Shown here in pieces: positions 51,923 to 60,616 of a DNA stretch of 64,000 nucleotides (the stretch's first letter is position 1; each line of letters opens with the position of its first letter). Where the stretch lies: NCBI GenBank assembly GCA_963836375.1, contig CAWIJK010000004.1, forward strand, positions 434,001-498,000, read 5' to 3'. Origin of the DNA: CAWIJK01 sp963836375 (GTDB lineage: Bacteria; Actinomycetota; Acidimicrobiia; Acidimicrobiales; RAAP-2). The notes under the pieces were generated by a model. That model ran no database searches and was not told the origin of the DNA. It worked only from the letters and a program-made list of their open reading frames with translations. The translations under genes and the position numbers were made by a program.

Positions 51923-53308
51923 CTACCGGGTCACACGCTCGACGTTTTTGGCCCCGACGATCTGGGTGACCTGGGAGGCGTAGGCCGCCGCCGCCTGCCT
52001 GGGGGTGAGCGAGCCGCTGGAGATCTCACCGGTGAGCTGGGCGATGACGTTGGAGACCTGGACGTAGGCCGGGAGCCCGGGGCGGTAGGTCGTCGTCGGG
52101 AGCTGGGCCGCCGCGAAGGCCTGCACCGGGTTCACCTTGGAGGACGCGAGCCATGCCGGCTGGGTCAGCACGGCCTTGCGGGGGGGCAGGTTGCCGCTGG
52201 CCGGGTCGAAGCTGGCCAGCAGCGGCGCCGACGACGCGTCCTCGATCAGCTCGGTCGACAGCGACGGGTGGGGTGCGTACCTCGGGACCGAGAGGGCCCA
52301 GCCGCCCGACTGGTTGGTGTAGCCCGGCGCCTGCCCGGCGGCGGTGGGGATGGCCGCCGTCCCGTAGGTGGAGAAGAAGGCGGGCCAGGGCTTGAGCCCG
52401 CCCGGCACGAAGGCCGTGGCCACCCAACTGCCGTCGAAGACCAATCCGACCTGTTGGTTCGGGATGAGGGTCAGGTCGACCGTGGCGTCGGCGTTGGGGC
52501 TGGACCAGTAGGACTCGTTCTCCTCGTAGGGGCGCATGGCCGCCAGCAGGTTCCAGGTCGCGGCGAACCCCGGACCGCCGATCTCCCATTTGCCGGTCGT
52601 GTAGTCGTAGAGGCGGTCGTTCGTCCCGGCCAGGAAGATCTCGAAGCCGCGGAACGACGAGGCCTCCCCCATGGCCTGGCCGGTGTAGACCCACAGCGGG
52701 ATGATCCCCGGCACGTGGGCCTTGATGGCCTTGGCCGCGCTCAGCACGTCGGCCCAGTTGTGCGGCTGCCAGGTCGACGGTAGCCCCGCTTTCTTCAGGA
52801 TCTTCTTGTTGAAGTAGATGAGCTGCACGTCGGTGCTGTTCATGGCCCCGTAGACCTTCCCCTGGTACGACGCCAGGGACTGCATGGCCGGGTAGTAGTC
52901 GCTCCAGCCCGGCCAGCTCTTCAACGCGGGCAGGGGACGCAGGTACCCGGCGGTGGCGTCGGAGCCGATGAGGAACGAGTCCTCCAAGACGACGTCGGCG
53001 CTCGTGGCGGCACTCCGCTCCCCCAGGTCGACCTTCGTGTAGTACTCGGCCTCCGAGCCGGTGGTGATCTCGTCGGTCACCACCTTGACATTGGGATGAC
53101 TCCGGCGGAGCACGGCGGCGGCGGCGTTGATCCACGCCGGCACGATGTCGATGCCGCCGGGGTTGAAGCCGCTCCAGTACTCGACCGTGAGGGTCACCGG
53201 CGGGCCGCCCGCCGCCCCCGCCGTCCCCGAGGCCGGGGTGACCACGGTCGCCACCACCGTGCTCAGCGCGATGACCACGGACAGCCCCACCCACCGTCGC
53301 ATTCTCAT
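51923..53308 (-). CDS. Carbohydrate ABC transporter substrate-binding protein
   Basis: A 461-residue type 1 extracellular solute-binding protein. The signal peptide spans about residues 1-30 (MRMRRWVGLSVVIALSTVVATVV) and ends in an Ala-rich site; no lipobox. The mature region has the typical VEYWSGFNP opening and GKVYGAMNSTDVQLIYFNK. Start codon is the ATG at 53308, or 53302. Ligand may be a mannose-containing glycan, given GH38 and SIS nearby (inference). Confidence 0.92.
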   Translation of the reverse strand: MRMRRWVGLSVVIALSTVVATVVTPASGTAGAAGGPPVTLTVEYWSGFNPGGIDIVPAWINAAAAVLRRSHPNVKVVTDEITTGSEAEYYTKVDLGERSAATSADVVLEDSFLIGSDATAGYLRPLPALKSWPGWSDYYPAMQSLASYQGKVYGAMNSTDVQLIYFNKKILKKAGLPSTWQPHNWADVLSAAKAIKAHVPGIIPLWVYTGQAMGEASSFRGFEIFLAGTNDRLYDYTTGKWEIGGPGFAATWNLLAAMRPYEENESYWSSPNADATVDLTLIPNQQVGLVFDGSWVATAFVPGGLKPWPAFFSTYGTAAIPTAAGQAPGYTNQSGGWALSVPRYAPHPSLSTELIEDASSAPLLASFDPASGNLPPRKAVLTQPAWLASSKVNPVQAFAAAQLPTTTYRPGLPAYVQVSNVIAQLTGEISSGSLTPRQAAAAYASQVTQIVGAKNVERVTR

Positions 53309-53382
53309 GTGGTCATCCTCGGCGACCCCCCGGCGACCGAGTAGGGCCAAAGGGCCCATGGACAAACCCTTGCGCCGGTCCC

Positions 53383-53419
53383 CCGGCCCGGCGCGCCGCC
53401 GGCTGTCACGCCGGGCCGG
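53383..53419 (-). terminator. Hairpin downstream of the BPL_N-like lipoprotein gene
   Basis: An 11-base perfect stem (CCGGCCCGGCG with CGCCGGGCCGG) and a 15-base loop, beginning 13 bases past the stop codon on the minus strand. No T tract. Confidence 0.55.
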
Positions 53420-53432
53420 ACGTGCGGGACGA

Positions 53433-54266
53433 TCAGGCCCGCATGGTCGTGTCGACCAGGTCGTAGCCCAGGTCGAGGTGCACGCCGTCGGGATCGACCA
53501 GGCCCGACTCGCGGTACCACGAAGCCGGGGCCTCGGGGTGGGGGCCCGACACCCCGACGCTGCCCTTCTTGTAACGGGCGACGACCGCGGCGGCCAGGCC
53601 GTTCGAGTAGGTGGCGAGCACGGTCGCACCCGAGTCCGGGCGCACGGTGAAGTAGGGGCCGTCTTGGAAGTAGATGCTGCGCGGCCGGCCCCGCCAGCTC
53701 ACCGTCACCATGGCGTCGTCGTTGGAGTGGACCGTGGCCCCCGCCGAGGTGATCCACTCCCCGCTGTCCCCGGGCAGCAGGTTGAACCCGGGGTCGAAGC
53801 CGGCCAGGTAACCGCCCATGCAGATCCCGAGGTAGTGGCCGCCGGCCCCGACGAAATCGCGGATGGCTCCGGCGTAGGGGCGCATGGCCGACCAGGCCGC
53901 CTCCAGGTCGTTGCCCCCGCCGGGCTGGGCGTAGAGCGCGGCCGCCGACAGGGTCTCGGGTGTGATCGGCACCTCCTCACCGGGGCCGCAGTAGACGGTG
54001 CGGAACGGCCTGGGCGCGCTCTCAAGCAGTGTGGCCACCGGTTCGGAGCATCCCGGGCAGCCGGCGCCGCCCCGGTAGACCAGGGCCAGGGGCCGCCCGG
54101 CGCGCCCCGCCGCCGTCGGACGTGACGGCGCCGGCCGCTCGCCGCAGGCCGCGGCGGCCAGGGTCAGGGCCCCGAGGGGGACCACCCGGGTGAGGAGGTC
54201 GCGCCGCCCCAGGCGAGGGGCGCCCCCAGCTTGGCCGCGCCGACGGGCGCCGTCCGATGTCCCCAC
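53433..54266 (-). CDS. Lipoprotein with GATase1-like (BPL_N) domain
   Basis: A 277-residue protein. A basic leader and hydrophobic segment (RRDLLTRVVPLGALTLAAAAC) end in a lipobox-like LAAAAC (Cys about residue 41), so it is probably a lipoprotein. The body resembles the biotin-protein-ligase N-terminal class I amidotransferase-like domain: GGAGCPGCSEP, YAQPGGGNDLE, and the nucleophile elbow LGICMGGYLAG with Cys in ICMGG. Function outside the cell is unknown. Starts at GTG after a GGAGG site. Confidence 0.75.
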   Translation of the reverse strand: MGTSDGARRRGQAGGAPRLGRRDLLTRVVPLGALTLAAAACGERPAPSRPTAAGRAGRPLALVYRGGAGCPGCSEPVATLLESAPRPFRTVYCGPGEEVPITPETLSAAALYAQPGGGNDLEAAWSAMRPYAGAIRDFVGAGGHYLGICMGGYLAGFDPGFNLLPGDSGEWITSAGATVHSNDDAMVTVSWRGRPRSIYFQDGPYFTVRPDSGATVLATYSNGLAAAVVARYKKGSVGVSGPHPEAPASWYRESGLVDPDGVHLDLGYDLVDTTMRA

Positions 54267-54303
54267 GTCGCGCCCACCTCCCGCCGCCCCGACCGGTCCG
54301 CCG

Positions 54304-54309
54304 AGCGTA
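54304..54309 (-). promoter_or_regulatory. Candidate -10 element for the BPL_N-like lipoprotein
   Basis: Minus-strand TACGCT; the leader of about 31 bases holds the GGAGG site. Confidence 0.35.
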
Positions 54310-54371
54310 GCCAGCGGCGGTCCCCGGGCCGGGTCGCCCCCTTGCGGCCGGGCCGCCCCGAGGCGGCCGGG

Positions 54372-55058
54372 CTAGGAGACCCGGCAGGGCGAGACGTCGA
54401 GGATCACGCCAGGTATGCCGAGTGCGGTGGCGTCGGCGCAGGCGTTGGCCGGCGGCTGGGCCCAGGCCCCGTTGGTCGACCGAAGCAGGAACGCCGACTC
54501 GTATTGGGGGTTCTGCATCGCCCCGGCCGCCCAGCCCGAAAGGCAACGGAAGCTGACCAGGGTCTCACCGGCCGGCAGGGCGGCGCCCACCGCGGTCGCC
54601 GTGCACGGTGCGGCCGTGGTGACGGCGGCCGTAGTCGTCGTGGACGGCACCGTCGTCGTGGTCGACGAGCCCTTGGAGCACACCGTGGTCCCGTCCTTGG
54701 CCGCGGCCCGCAGCTGGCCCTCGGTGTTGGGGCCGGCGATCCCGTCGACGGCGAGACCCGCCGCGGCCTGGAACGAACGCACGGCCCGGGTGGTCGCCGG
54801 ACCGGCGATCCCGTCGATCGACCCCGAGTAGCAACCGACCTTGGTCAGCGCCGCCTGGAGGGCCCGCACCGAGGCGGCCGACGACCCGGCGCTGCTCGTC
54901 GAGGCCGTCGTGGTGGAGCCCGTCGAACCACCCGAGTTGTTCGAGCATCCGCCGGCCACCAGGGCGGCCGACGCGAGGGCCCCGGTCCCGACGAGCCGGG
55001 CCCATCGCCTGGGCCCGCGGCGGGCGCGGCGTCGGTGGTCAGCCGGGTTGGTCGGCAC
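54372..55058 (-). CDS. Peptidoglycan-binding lipoprotein
   Basis: A 228-residue secreted protein. A basic, Arg-rich N-terminus and hydrophobic helix end in the lipobox LVAGGC (Cys about residue 37). A Ser/Thr linker leads to a peptidoglycan-binding PG_binding_1 domain (about 60-120: LQAALTKVGCYSGSIDGIAGP and FQAAAGLAVDGIAGP). The C-terminal 80 residues have five Cys and no family I recognise. TAGCGT ends 7 bases before the GTG, suggesting leaderless transcription. Confidence 0.85.
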   Translation of the reverse strand: MPTNPADHRRRARRGPRRWARLVGTGALASAALVAGGCSNNSGGSTGSTTTASTSSAGSSAASVRALQAALTKVGCYSGSIDGIAGPATTRAVRSFQAAAGLAVDGIAGPNTEGQLRAAAKDGTTVCSKGSSTTTTVPSTTTTAAVTTAAPCTATAVGAALPAGETLVSFRCLSGWAAGAMQNPQYESAFLLRSTNGAWAQPPANACADATALGIPGVILDVSPCRVS

Positions 55059-55065
55059 CCGTCGG

Positions 55066-55071
55066 ACGCTA
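55066..55071 (-). promoter_or_regulatory. -10 element of a leaderless promoter (peptidoglycan-binding lipoprotein)
   Basis: Minus-strand TAGCGT ends 7 bases before the GTG at 55058. Confidence 0.5.
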
Positions 55072-55132
55072 GCTTGGTGCGCCGTGGGCGTCGGGGACCG
55101 GGCGCCGGTGCCGGGTCGGTCGTCCCCGGGCC

Positions 55133-55705
55133 TCAGCTGGTCGGGTCCCCGATGGCCCCGATCCACTCGTCGGTGTCGAGCACGGCGGCCTGGCGGGGAA
55201 AAACCTTGTCCATCAGGACGCGATGGACCTCGTCGTCAGCGTCGGCACACCCGTCGCGCAGCACCGTGAGGTCGTAGTCCAAGTCGGCGGCCTGGCGCAC
55301 CGTCGTGAGCACCACCCCGCTCGTGGCGATGCCGGTGAGGACGAGGGAGTCCACCTCCATCGAGCGCAGGACGACCTCGAGGTCGCTGCCGGCGAAGGCG
55401 CTCACCCGCTTCTTGACCACCACGACCTCGCCCGGCGCCGGGGCGACCGCCGGGTGGATCTGGGTGGCCGGGTCGTCCATCCCCATGCCTCCCATGGCCC
55501 CCCGGGCGGCGAAGATCCGGTTCCGGGGGCTCAGGTCCGACGAGCCGGGGCGGAAGGCGACCCGGACGAAGAGCACCGGCACACCGGCGTCCCGGGCGGC
55601 CGCCACCGCCCGGCCGAGCACGTCGAGCAGCGGCCCCGAGCGCTCGGCGAACCGGCCGACGATGCCGTTCTGGACGTCCATGACCAACAGGGCCGTGCCC
55701 GCCAC
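55133..55705 (-). CDS. Isochorismatase-like hydrolase with Ser at the nucleophile position
   Basis: A 190-residue cysteine-hydrolase fold protein. The triad Asp is Asp10 (LVMDVQNG), and Lys99 is in VVVKKR. The usual catalytic Cys in the GxxTxxCV motif is Ser129 here (GIATSGVVL). The GIATSGVVL form recurs in one isochorismatase-like subgroup, so it may be a natural variant with altered or no hydrolase activity. Start is the GTG at 55705; no proper ribosome site. Confidence 0.82.
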   Translation of the reverse strand: MAGTALLVMDVQNGIVGRFAERSGPLLDVLGRAVAAARDAGVPVLFVRVAFRPGSSDLSPRNRIFAARGAMGGMGMDDPATQIHPAVAPAPGEVVVVKKRVSAFAGSDLEVVLRSMEVDSLVLTGIATSGVVLTTVRQAADLDYDLTVLRDGCADADDEVHRVLMDKVFPRQAAVLDTDEWIGAIGDPTS

Positions 55706-55746
55706 CTCCCCATGGTCCCCCGCCGACCGCAGGCCGGCAAGCGGGC

Positions 55747-56391
55747 TCAGGGGTGGAGTCCCGAGAGCCCCCGGTCGACCAGGCGCACCGCCGCCCCGAT
55801 GAAGTCGGCGTCGACGGCCTCGGGATCGAACAGGCCGACGACGCCGATCCCGTGGAACAGGGCGAGGATCAGCCGGGCCACGGTGGCGCTGTCCTCCCCG
55901 CCGGTCGAGCTGTGACGATCGCGCTGGTCGTTGACGATGGCCTCGATCGCCGAGGCCTGGGCCCGCTCGATGGCCCCCAGGCGCTGGCGGGCCTCGGGGT
56001 GGCGGAGCGCGTAGAGCCAGAACTCGAGGTACAGGGCGGTCGAGTCCTGCTCCCCGGCGAAGCTCTCGATGGCCAGCTCGGTGAAGTCCTCGAGCCGGTC
56101 GCTGGGCGACACCTCCGACGCGCCCACCATGGCCCGGACGCGCTCGAGGACCTCGTTGACGTGCTCTTCGGCCAGGGCCAAGAAGAGGTCCTCTTTGCTC
56201 TCGAAGTTCGAGTACACCGCGCCCTTGGTGAACCCGGCGGCGGCGGCCACCTGCTCGAGGGTGGCCCCGTGGAAGCCCCGCTCGCCGAAGACCTGGGCCG
56301 CCGCGGCGAGCAGGTGCCGGCGGGTCTGGAGGCGGCGGCGCTCGGGGGTCAGGGGCTCGAGGGAGGCGGGGCCGGGGGAGGGAGTTGTCAT
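55747..56391 (-). CDS. TetR/AcrR family regulator of the divergent ABC exporter
   Basis: A 214-residue repressor with an N-terminal TetR helix-turn-helix (FGERGFHGATLEQVAAAAGFTKGAVYSNFESKEDLF split, about residues 27-65) and an all-helical ligand domain. It is divergent from an ABC transporter ATPase with an inverted repeat in the 29-base gap, a standard drug- or substrate-induced exporter circuit. Start is ATG 56391 or GTG 56397. Confidence 0.9.
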   Translation of the reverse strand: MTTPSPGPASLEPLTPERRRLQTRRHLLAAAAQVFGERGFHGATLEQVAAAAGFTKGAVYSNFESKEDLFLALAEEHVNEVLERVRAMVGASEVSPSDRLEDFTELAIESFAGEQDSTALYLEFWLYALRHPEARQRLGAIERAQASAIEAIVNDQRDRHSSTGGEDSATVARLILALFHGIGVVGLFDPEAVDADFIGAAVRLVDRGLSGLHP

Positions 56392-56398
56392 ACCCACA

Positions 56399-56413
56399 AG
56401 TATCTTGAATACT
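56399..56413. promoter_or_regulatory. TetR operator between the regulator and exporter genes
   Basis: AGTAT, five bases, ATACT: a perfect inverted repeat in an AT-rich patch between divergent starts. TAGTAT on the minus strand overlaps it, so repressor binding would block both promoters. Confidence 0.6.
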
Positions 56414-56420
56414 AACTGGA

Positions 56421-57401
56421 ATGAGCGCAGCGGACAACGGCCCGGCGGCGGCCGACAAGGTGCCGGCCGTGGTCGCCCGGGACCTGCGCCGCTCCTTCGG
56501 GTCGGTGTGGGCGGTCGACGGCGTCGACCTCTCCGTCGCCCGCAACGAGATCTACGGGTTCTTGGGGCCCAACGGCGCCGGGAAGTCGACCGTGGTCCGC
56601 ATGCTCTGCACCCTGCTCCGCCCGACGTCGGGTCGGGCGGCGGTCGCCGGCCACGACGTGGTGGGCGAGCCCCAGGCGGTCCGGGTGCGCATCGGCGTCG
56701 CCCTCCAAGAGGCCGCCCTCGACGACCTGCAGACCGGCCGCGAGCTGCTCCGGCTCCAAGGGAGGCTGTTCGGCCTCACCTCGGCCCAGATCGACCGCCG
56801 GGTCGACGAAGTCCTCTCGCTGGTGGACATCGGCGGCGCCATCGATCGCCGGGTTGGCGGCTACTCGGGCGGGATGAAGCGCCGCTTGGACCTGGCCATG
56901 GCGCTGATCCACAACCCCGAGATCCTCTTCCTCGACGAGCCGACGACGGGTCTCGACCCGGCCAGCCGCACGACGGTGTGGGAGGAGGTCTCCCGTCTCA
57001 ACCGCGAGCTCGGCATGACCATCTTCTTGACCACCCAGTACCTCGAAGAGGCCGACGTCCTGGCCCACCGGGTCGGGATCATCAACCGGGGCCGCCTGGT
57101 CGCCGAGGGGACGCCCCAGAGCCTCAAGCGCTCCATCGCCGATGACGTGATCGTGGCCGAGGTGGCCGGCGACGACACCGGCGTGCTGGCCGACCTGGGC
57201 CGGCTGACCGGGGTGCGCTCGGTGACCAAGGAGGGCGACGAGATCACCCTCCGGGTGTCCGACGGCCCGGCCCTGCTCAGCCCGGTGGCCCTGGGCCTGG
57301 CCGGCACCGCGCTCGAGGTCCTGAGCATCACGCTGCGGACCCCGACCCTCGACGACGTGTTCTTGGAGCTCACCGGCGACCGCATCGAGGCGGCGGGGTG
57401 A
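56421..57401 (+). CDS. ABC exporter ATPase, DrrA/daunorubicin-resistance type
   Basis: A 326-residue ATPase. Walker A is GPNGAGKST (about residues 53-61), signature YSGGMKRRLDLAMAL and Walker B ILFLDEPTTGLDP; a C-terminal extension with TPTLDDVFLELTG is typical of the DrrA group. The stop overlaps the permease start as GTGA. It would export a drug, lipid or antibiotic; the ligand is unknown. Confidence 0.93.
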   Translation: MSAADNGPAAADKVPAVVARDLRRSFGSVWAVDGVDLSVARNEIYGFLGPNGAGKSTVVRMLCTLLRPTSGRAAVAGHDVVGEPQAVRVRIGVALQEAALDDLQTGRELLRLQGRLFGLTSAQIDRRVDEVLSLVDIGGAIDRRVGGYSGGMKRRLDLAMALIHNPEILFLDEPTTGLDPASRTTVWEEVSRLNRELGMTIFLTTQYLEEADVLAHRVGIINRGRLVAEGTPQSLKRSIADDVIVAEVAGDDTGVLADLGRLTGVRSVTKEGDEITLRVSDGPALLSPVALGLAGTALEVLSITLRTPTLDDVFLELTGDRIEAAG

Positions 57402-58201
57402 GCGTCCCGGCGCCGGTCGAGCCGGCCGTCCGGGGCCGGGCGGCGGGGTTCTGGCGGGACCTCGTGGCCATCGCCGGCCGGGCGCTGCGCCAGATGTCCC
57501 GGGAGCCGATCGCCTTCCTCCCGGCCGTGTTCATCCCGGCCTTCTTCTACGTGGTGAACCTGGGGGCCCTCGGCCACGTGGCCGCCCAGGGCGGCCTCGA
57601 CTACAAGGCGTTCCTCTTGCCCATGGCCATCGCCTTCGCCGTGACCGGGGTGTCCCGGGCGCCCACCTTGGTCACCGACATCCAGAGCGGCTACTTCGAC
57701 CGGCTGTGCCTCACCCCGGTCCGCCGCCTGGCCCTGCTGCTCGGCCTGATGGCCGCCGACGTCGTGGTGATCATCGCCCTCACCGTCCCCGTCCTGGCCA
57801 TGGGTTTCGCCGTCGGCGTCCGTTTCGCCACCGGTTTCGCCGGCGTGGCGGTCTTCGTCGTCCTGGCCGCCCTGTGGGGGCTGGTCTTCACCGGCTTCCC
57901 CTACGCGGTCGCCCTCAAAACCGGGAGCCCCGCCGCGGTGAACGCCACCTTCGTGATCTTCTTCCCCTTCGCCTTCCTGACCGACGCCATCATCCCCAAG
58001 CAGGACCTCACCACCTGGTTCTCGACGGTGGCCACCTACAACCCGGTCACCTATCTGCTCGGCGCCCAGCGCTCGGTGATCCTGGGCGGCTGGCAGGTCG
58101 GGCCCCTCCTCCAGGGTCTGGGCGCGCTGGCCGGCCTGGGCCTGGTCAGCATCACCCTGGCCCTGCTCGCCCTGCGGGGGCGTATCCGGCGGGGGGCCTG
58201 A
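57398..58201 (+). CDS. ABC-2 type exporter permease
   Basis: A 267-residue membrane protein with six helices and the ABC-2 family layout (cytoplasmic N-terminus, LTPVRRLALLLG, then the conserved FPFAFLTDAIIP and YNPVTYLLGA). It partners the upstream ATPase. The GTG is in the 4-base overlap with it. Confidence 0.9.
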   Translation: MSVPAPVEPAVRGRAAGFWRDLVAIAGRALRQMSREPIAFLPAVFIPAFFYVVNLGALGHVAAQGGLDYKAFLLPMAIAFAVTGVSRAPTLVTDIQSGYFDRLCLTPVRRLALLLGLMAADVVVIIALTVPVLAMGFAVGVRFATGFAGVAVFVVLAALWGLVFTGFPYAVALKTGSPAAVNATFVIFFPFAFLTDAIIPKQDLTTWFSTVATYNPVTYLLGAQRSVILGGWQVGPLLQGLGALAGLGLVSITLALLALRGRIRRGA

Positions 58202-58220
58202 CCGGCGCGCCCGGCGGGGG

Positions 58221-58385
58221 CTAGCGGTAGTGGGGTGGGGACTCGTGCTGCTCGCGCCGCACCCGGCCGAGCTCTTCTTTGAGCCGTGTGTTCTCGGCCC
58301 GCAGCCGTCTCACCTCGTCTTGGAGCGCGGCGACCGACCCGGCGTCGCCGGGGTCGGCGGGCCGGTCGTCACCGGGGTCGGGCAC
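58221..58385 (-). CDS. Small coiled-coil protein
   Basis: A 54-residue acidic protein. Residues 1-20 are Asp/Pro/Gly-rich; residues 20-46 form a leucine-zipper-like helix (ALQDEVRRLRAENTRLKEEL) with heptad spacing; the end is HESPPHYR. It is similar in length and helix to small dimerising proteins; no family is known. The GTG at 58385 is 16 bases downstream of the TerB/Coq4-like gene, so probably co-transcribed with it. Confidence 0.55.
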   Translation of the reverse strand: MPDPGDDRPADPGDAGSVAALQDEVRRLRAENTRLKEELGRVRREQHESPPHYR

Positions 58386-58401
58386 GGGGCGCGACCGGTG
58401 C

Positions 58402-59544
58402 TCAGGGGCCCGGCGCCGGGGCCGGCGGACGGTCGGCGATGGGGACCCGCGAGACGACCGGGGGGAGCGGCATCCCCGGGCGCTCGAAGTCCTCGCGGCG
58501 GATCTCGTCGTCGCCGAGGGCGGCCATGGCCGGATCGAGGTCGGGGATCCCGTAGCGCTGGCGGAGCTCGTCGAGGGGCGTGGCGACGTGGGCCCAGAAG
58601 TCCCAGTGGCCCGAGTAGAGGTCCTCGGTCATCGAGCGCCCGCGGTCCCAGGCCACCCAGAGCTTCTCGGCGTCGAGACCCAGGTGGACGTTGCCGTCGT
58701 AGTTGTCGGCCCAGGTCGGGTCGGCCTCGATGCGCGCCTTGTCGCCGGCGTTGAGGCCCTTGTTCAGGTCGACGCCCAGGTGGTAGATGAGGATCGTCGG
58801 CACGATGTGGCTCTCCATGAAGTCGACCGGGGCCTTGAACATCGCGCCGGTGAAGGCGGCCACCAGCAGCTCGCCCTGGGCCGACGTCGAGTAGCCCGAG
58901 AGGACGTGCAGGCAGTCGTGAGGGGTGGCCCAGGCCTCGATGAGCCCTTCGACGCTCCCCGCGAACGCGTAGCCGTTGGTCAGGTAGTGGCGCCAGAAGG
59001 CGTGTCCGAACGACTGCTCGTCGAGATCGGCCAGGCGGCGGTAGCGGGCCGCCAGCGACGGGTCGACGGCGTCGCCGTGGTAGGGCATGAAGGCGCTGTA
59101 GGGGTCGTCGGGCACCCAGGGCACGCCGGGGATGGTCGCCACGTTGGCCCGGATCATGTCGAAGCCGATCCACCGGAGGTGGTCGGCGCAGAGCTGGTGC
59201 ACGGCGTCGACGAACTCGGCGTGGACATGGAGCGCACTGGCCACGTCGGTGACCAGGGCCAGCTTGTCCTTCTCCACCACGCCGTCGAGGAGGGCCAGGA
59301 CGGTCAGCACCCGGACCAGGTCGAGGGCCAGGTCCGGTCGGTCGACCAGGGGCACGAGCTCGCCCGAGGTGATCGGCTCGAGCCCGTCGGTGGTCGAGAT
59401 CCCCTGGCCGAACACGGTGCGGAGGGCGCCGGTGACCCCCCGGCGGTCGGCGGCCGACAGCGGGTTCTTCCCGTCGGTCGTAGCGACGGTGAAGGCGGCC
59501 CTTGCGATGGCCCTCGCCTGCTCGGGACGTGCCGCGGTGATCAT
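58402..59544 (-). CDS. Two-domain protein: TerB-like N-terminus and Coq4-like HDxxH domain
   Basis: A 380-residue cytoplasmic protein. Residues 1-110 resemble TerB-type helical domains (DGKNPLSAADRRGV, VLTVLALLDGVVEKDKLALV). Residues about 170-330 contain HDCLH (209-213) in a context like Coq4 metal-binding motif, followed by GYSTSAQGELLVAAF. Coq4 organises ubiquinone synthesis; in this non-ubiquinone lineage a different lipid or quinone target is likely. Assignment is tentative. AAAGGAG precedes the ATG. Confidence 0.6.
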   Translation of the reverse strand: MITAARPEQARAIARAAFTVATTDGKNPLSAADRRGVTGALRTVFGQGISTTDGLEPITSGELVPLVDRPDLALDLVRVLTVLALLDGVVEKDKLALVTDVASALHVHAEFVDAVHQLCADHLRWIGFDMIRANVATIPGVPWVPDDPYSAFMPYHGDAVDPSLAARYRRLADLDEQSFGHAFWRHYLTNGYAFAGSVEGLIEAWATPHDCLHVLSGYSTSAQGELLVAAFTGAMFKAPVDFMESHIVPTILIYHLGVDLNKGLNAGDKARIEADPTWADNYDGNVHLGLDAEKLWVAWDRGRSMTEDLYSGHWDFWAHVATPLDELRQRYGIPDLDPAMAALGDDEIRREDFERPGMPLPPVVSRVPIADRPPAPAPGP

Positions 59545-59574
59545 GGCGCTCCTTTCACCCGGACCGGTGCTGGC

Positions 59575-59580
59575 ACGCTA
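59575..59580 (-). promoter_or_regulatory. Candidate -10 element for the TerB/Coq4-like gene
   Basis: Minus-strand TAGCGT, with a leader of about 25-30 bases and an AAAGGAG site. Confidence 0.35.
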
Positions 59581-59701
59581 CCGCCCGCCCCGCCGCCTCG
59601 GGGTGCGCGACCCGACACGCCGGGCGCGACGCGACACCGGGCCCCTCCGCTGTCGGGCACGGTGCGGCGGGCCGGCCGGGACCGGTGGGCCGGGGCACCG
59701 C

Positions 59702-59707
59702 TAGCAT
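59702..59707 (+). promoter_or_regulatory. -10 element of a leaderless promoter (AhpD-like gene)
   Basis: TAGCAT ends 6 bases before the GTG at 59714. Confidence 0.5.
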
Positions 59708-59713
59708 CACGTC

Positions 59714-60616
59714 GTGATCGGCCCGGCACCGTGGCGTCAGGCGGCCCCGGCGGCGTTCGACGCGTTCGACGCGGTGGAGGCGGCCGCGGCGGTGGCCGTG
59801 GAACCGGCGCTGCTCGACCCGGTCCGCAGATCGGTCGCCGCCATCCTGGGCGACCCGGCCGGGCCCGACCCGAGCCCGGCCGAGATCACCCCGGCCCCGC
59901 CCGACGCCCGCATCGGGGTCTGTGTGCACTTCGCCGAGCAGTTCGTCGTCGACGTCGGCGGCATCCGCGACCAGGACCGTGCCGCCCTGGCCGAGGCCCT
60001 CGGCCCCGGGGTCTTCACGTTCGTCCAGACGCTCTTCGTGGTCGACGTCTTCGGGCGGGCGCGGCTCGCGTTGAGCCGGCTCCACCACCTCGGCTTCGGG
60101 CCGTCGCCCCCGCCACGTCTCGCTGACCTGTGGGCGGCCCTCGAGGGGTTCATGCGCACCGTGGCCCGTCTGGACGGCCTCGACCCGGTGACCACCGAGC
60201 TGGTCCGGCTCCGGGGGGCCACCGTCCACGACTGCCGCCTGTGCCGGTCCCGGCTGAGTGTGAGGGCCGTCGACGCGGCGCGTGGTCCCGAGTTGTTCGA
60301 CGTCGTCGGGGACTACGAGCGGAGCTCGCTCGGACGCCGGCACAAGGTGGCGCTCCGCCTCACCGACGCCGTGCTCACCCAACCGTCGCTCATCGACGAG
60401 CGCCTGGTGTCGCAGGTGGACGAGGAGCTGACCGTGGGCGAGTCGACCGAGATCGTTCTGGACGTGGTGCGCAACGCGGCCAACAAGATCGCCGTGGCCC
60501 TCGGAGCGGACGCCCCCCACGTCGCCGGCGGCACCGAGTTCTTCGACACCGACGCCGCCGGCGACGTCGTGGCCGATGTCGACCCCGAGGTCGTCCGCCG
60601 GGCCGTCGCACGGTGA
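59714..60616 (+). CDS. AhpD-like/carboxymuconolactone decarboxylase-fold protein
   Basis: A 300-residue protein. The redox motif C174-x2-C177 (VHDCRLCRSR) sits in the AhpD helix context (LVRLRGATVHDCRLCR), followed by helices typical of the family. The first 130 residues carry an extra N-terminal domain (VHFAEQFVVDVGGIRDQDR), so it is about twice the length of AhpD. Probably a thiol-dependent peroxidase or a structural relative. GTG start. Confidence 0.75.
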   Translation: MIGPAPWRQAAPAAFDAFDAVEAAAAVAVEPALLDPVRRSVAAILGDPAGPDPSPAEITPAPPDARIGVCVHFAEQFVVDVGGIRDQDRAALAEALGPGVFTFVQTLFVVDVFGRARLALSRLHHLGFGPSPPPRLADLWAALEGFMRTVARLDGLDPVTTELVRLRGATVHDCRLCRSRLSVRAVDAARGPELFDVVGDYERSSLGRRHKVALRLTDAVLTQPSLIDERLVSQVDEELTVGESTEIVLDVVRNAANKIAVALGADAPHVAGGTEFFDTDAAGDVVADVDPEVVRRAVAR

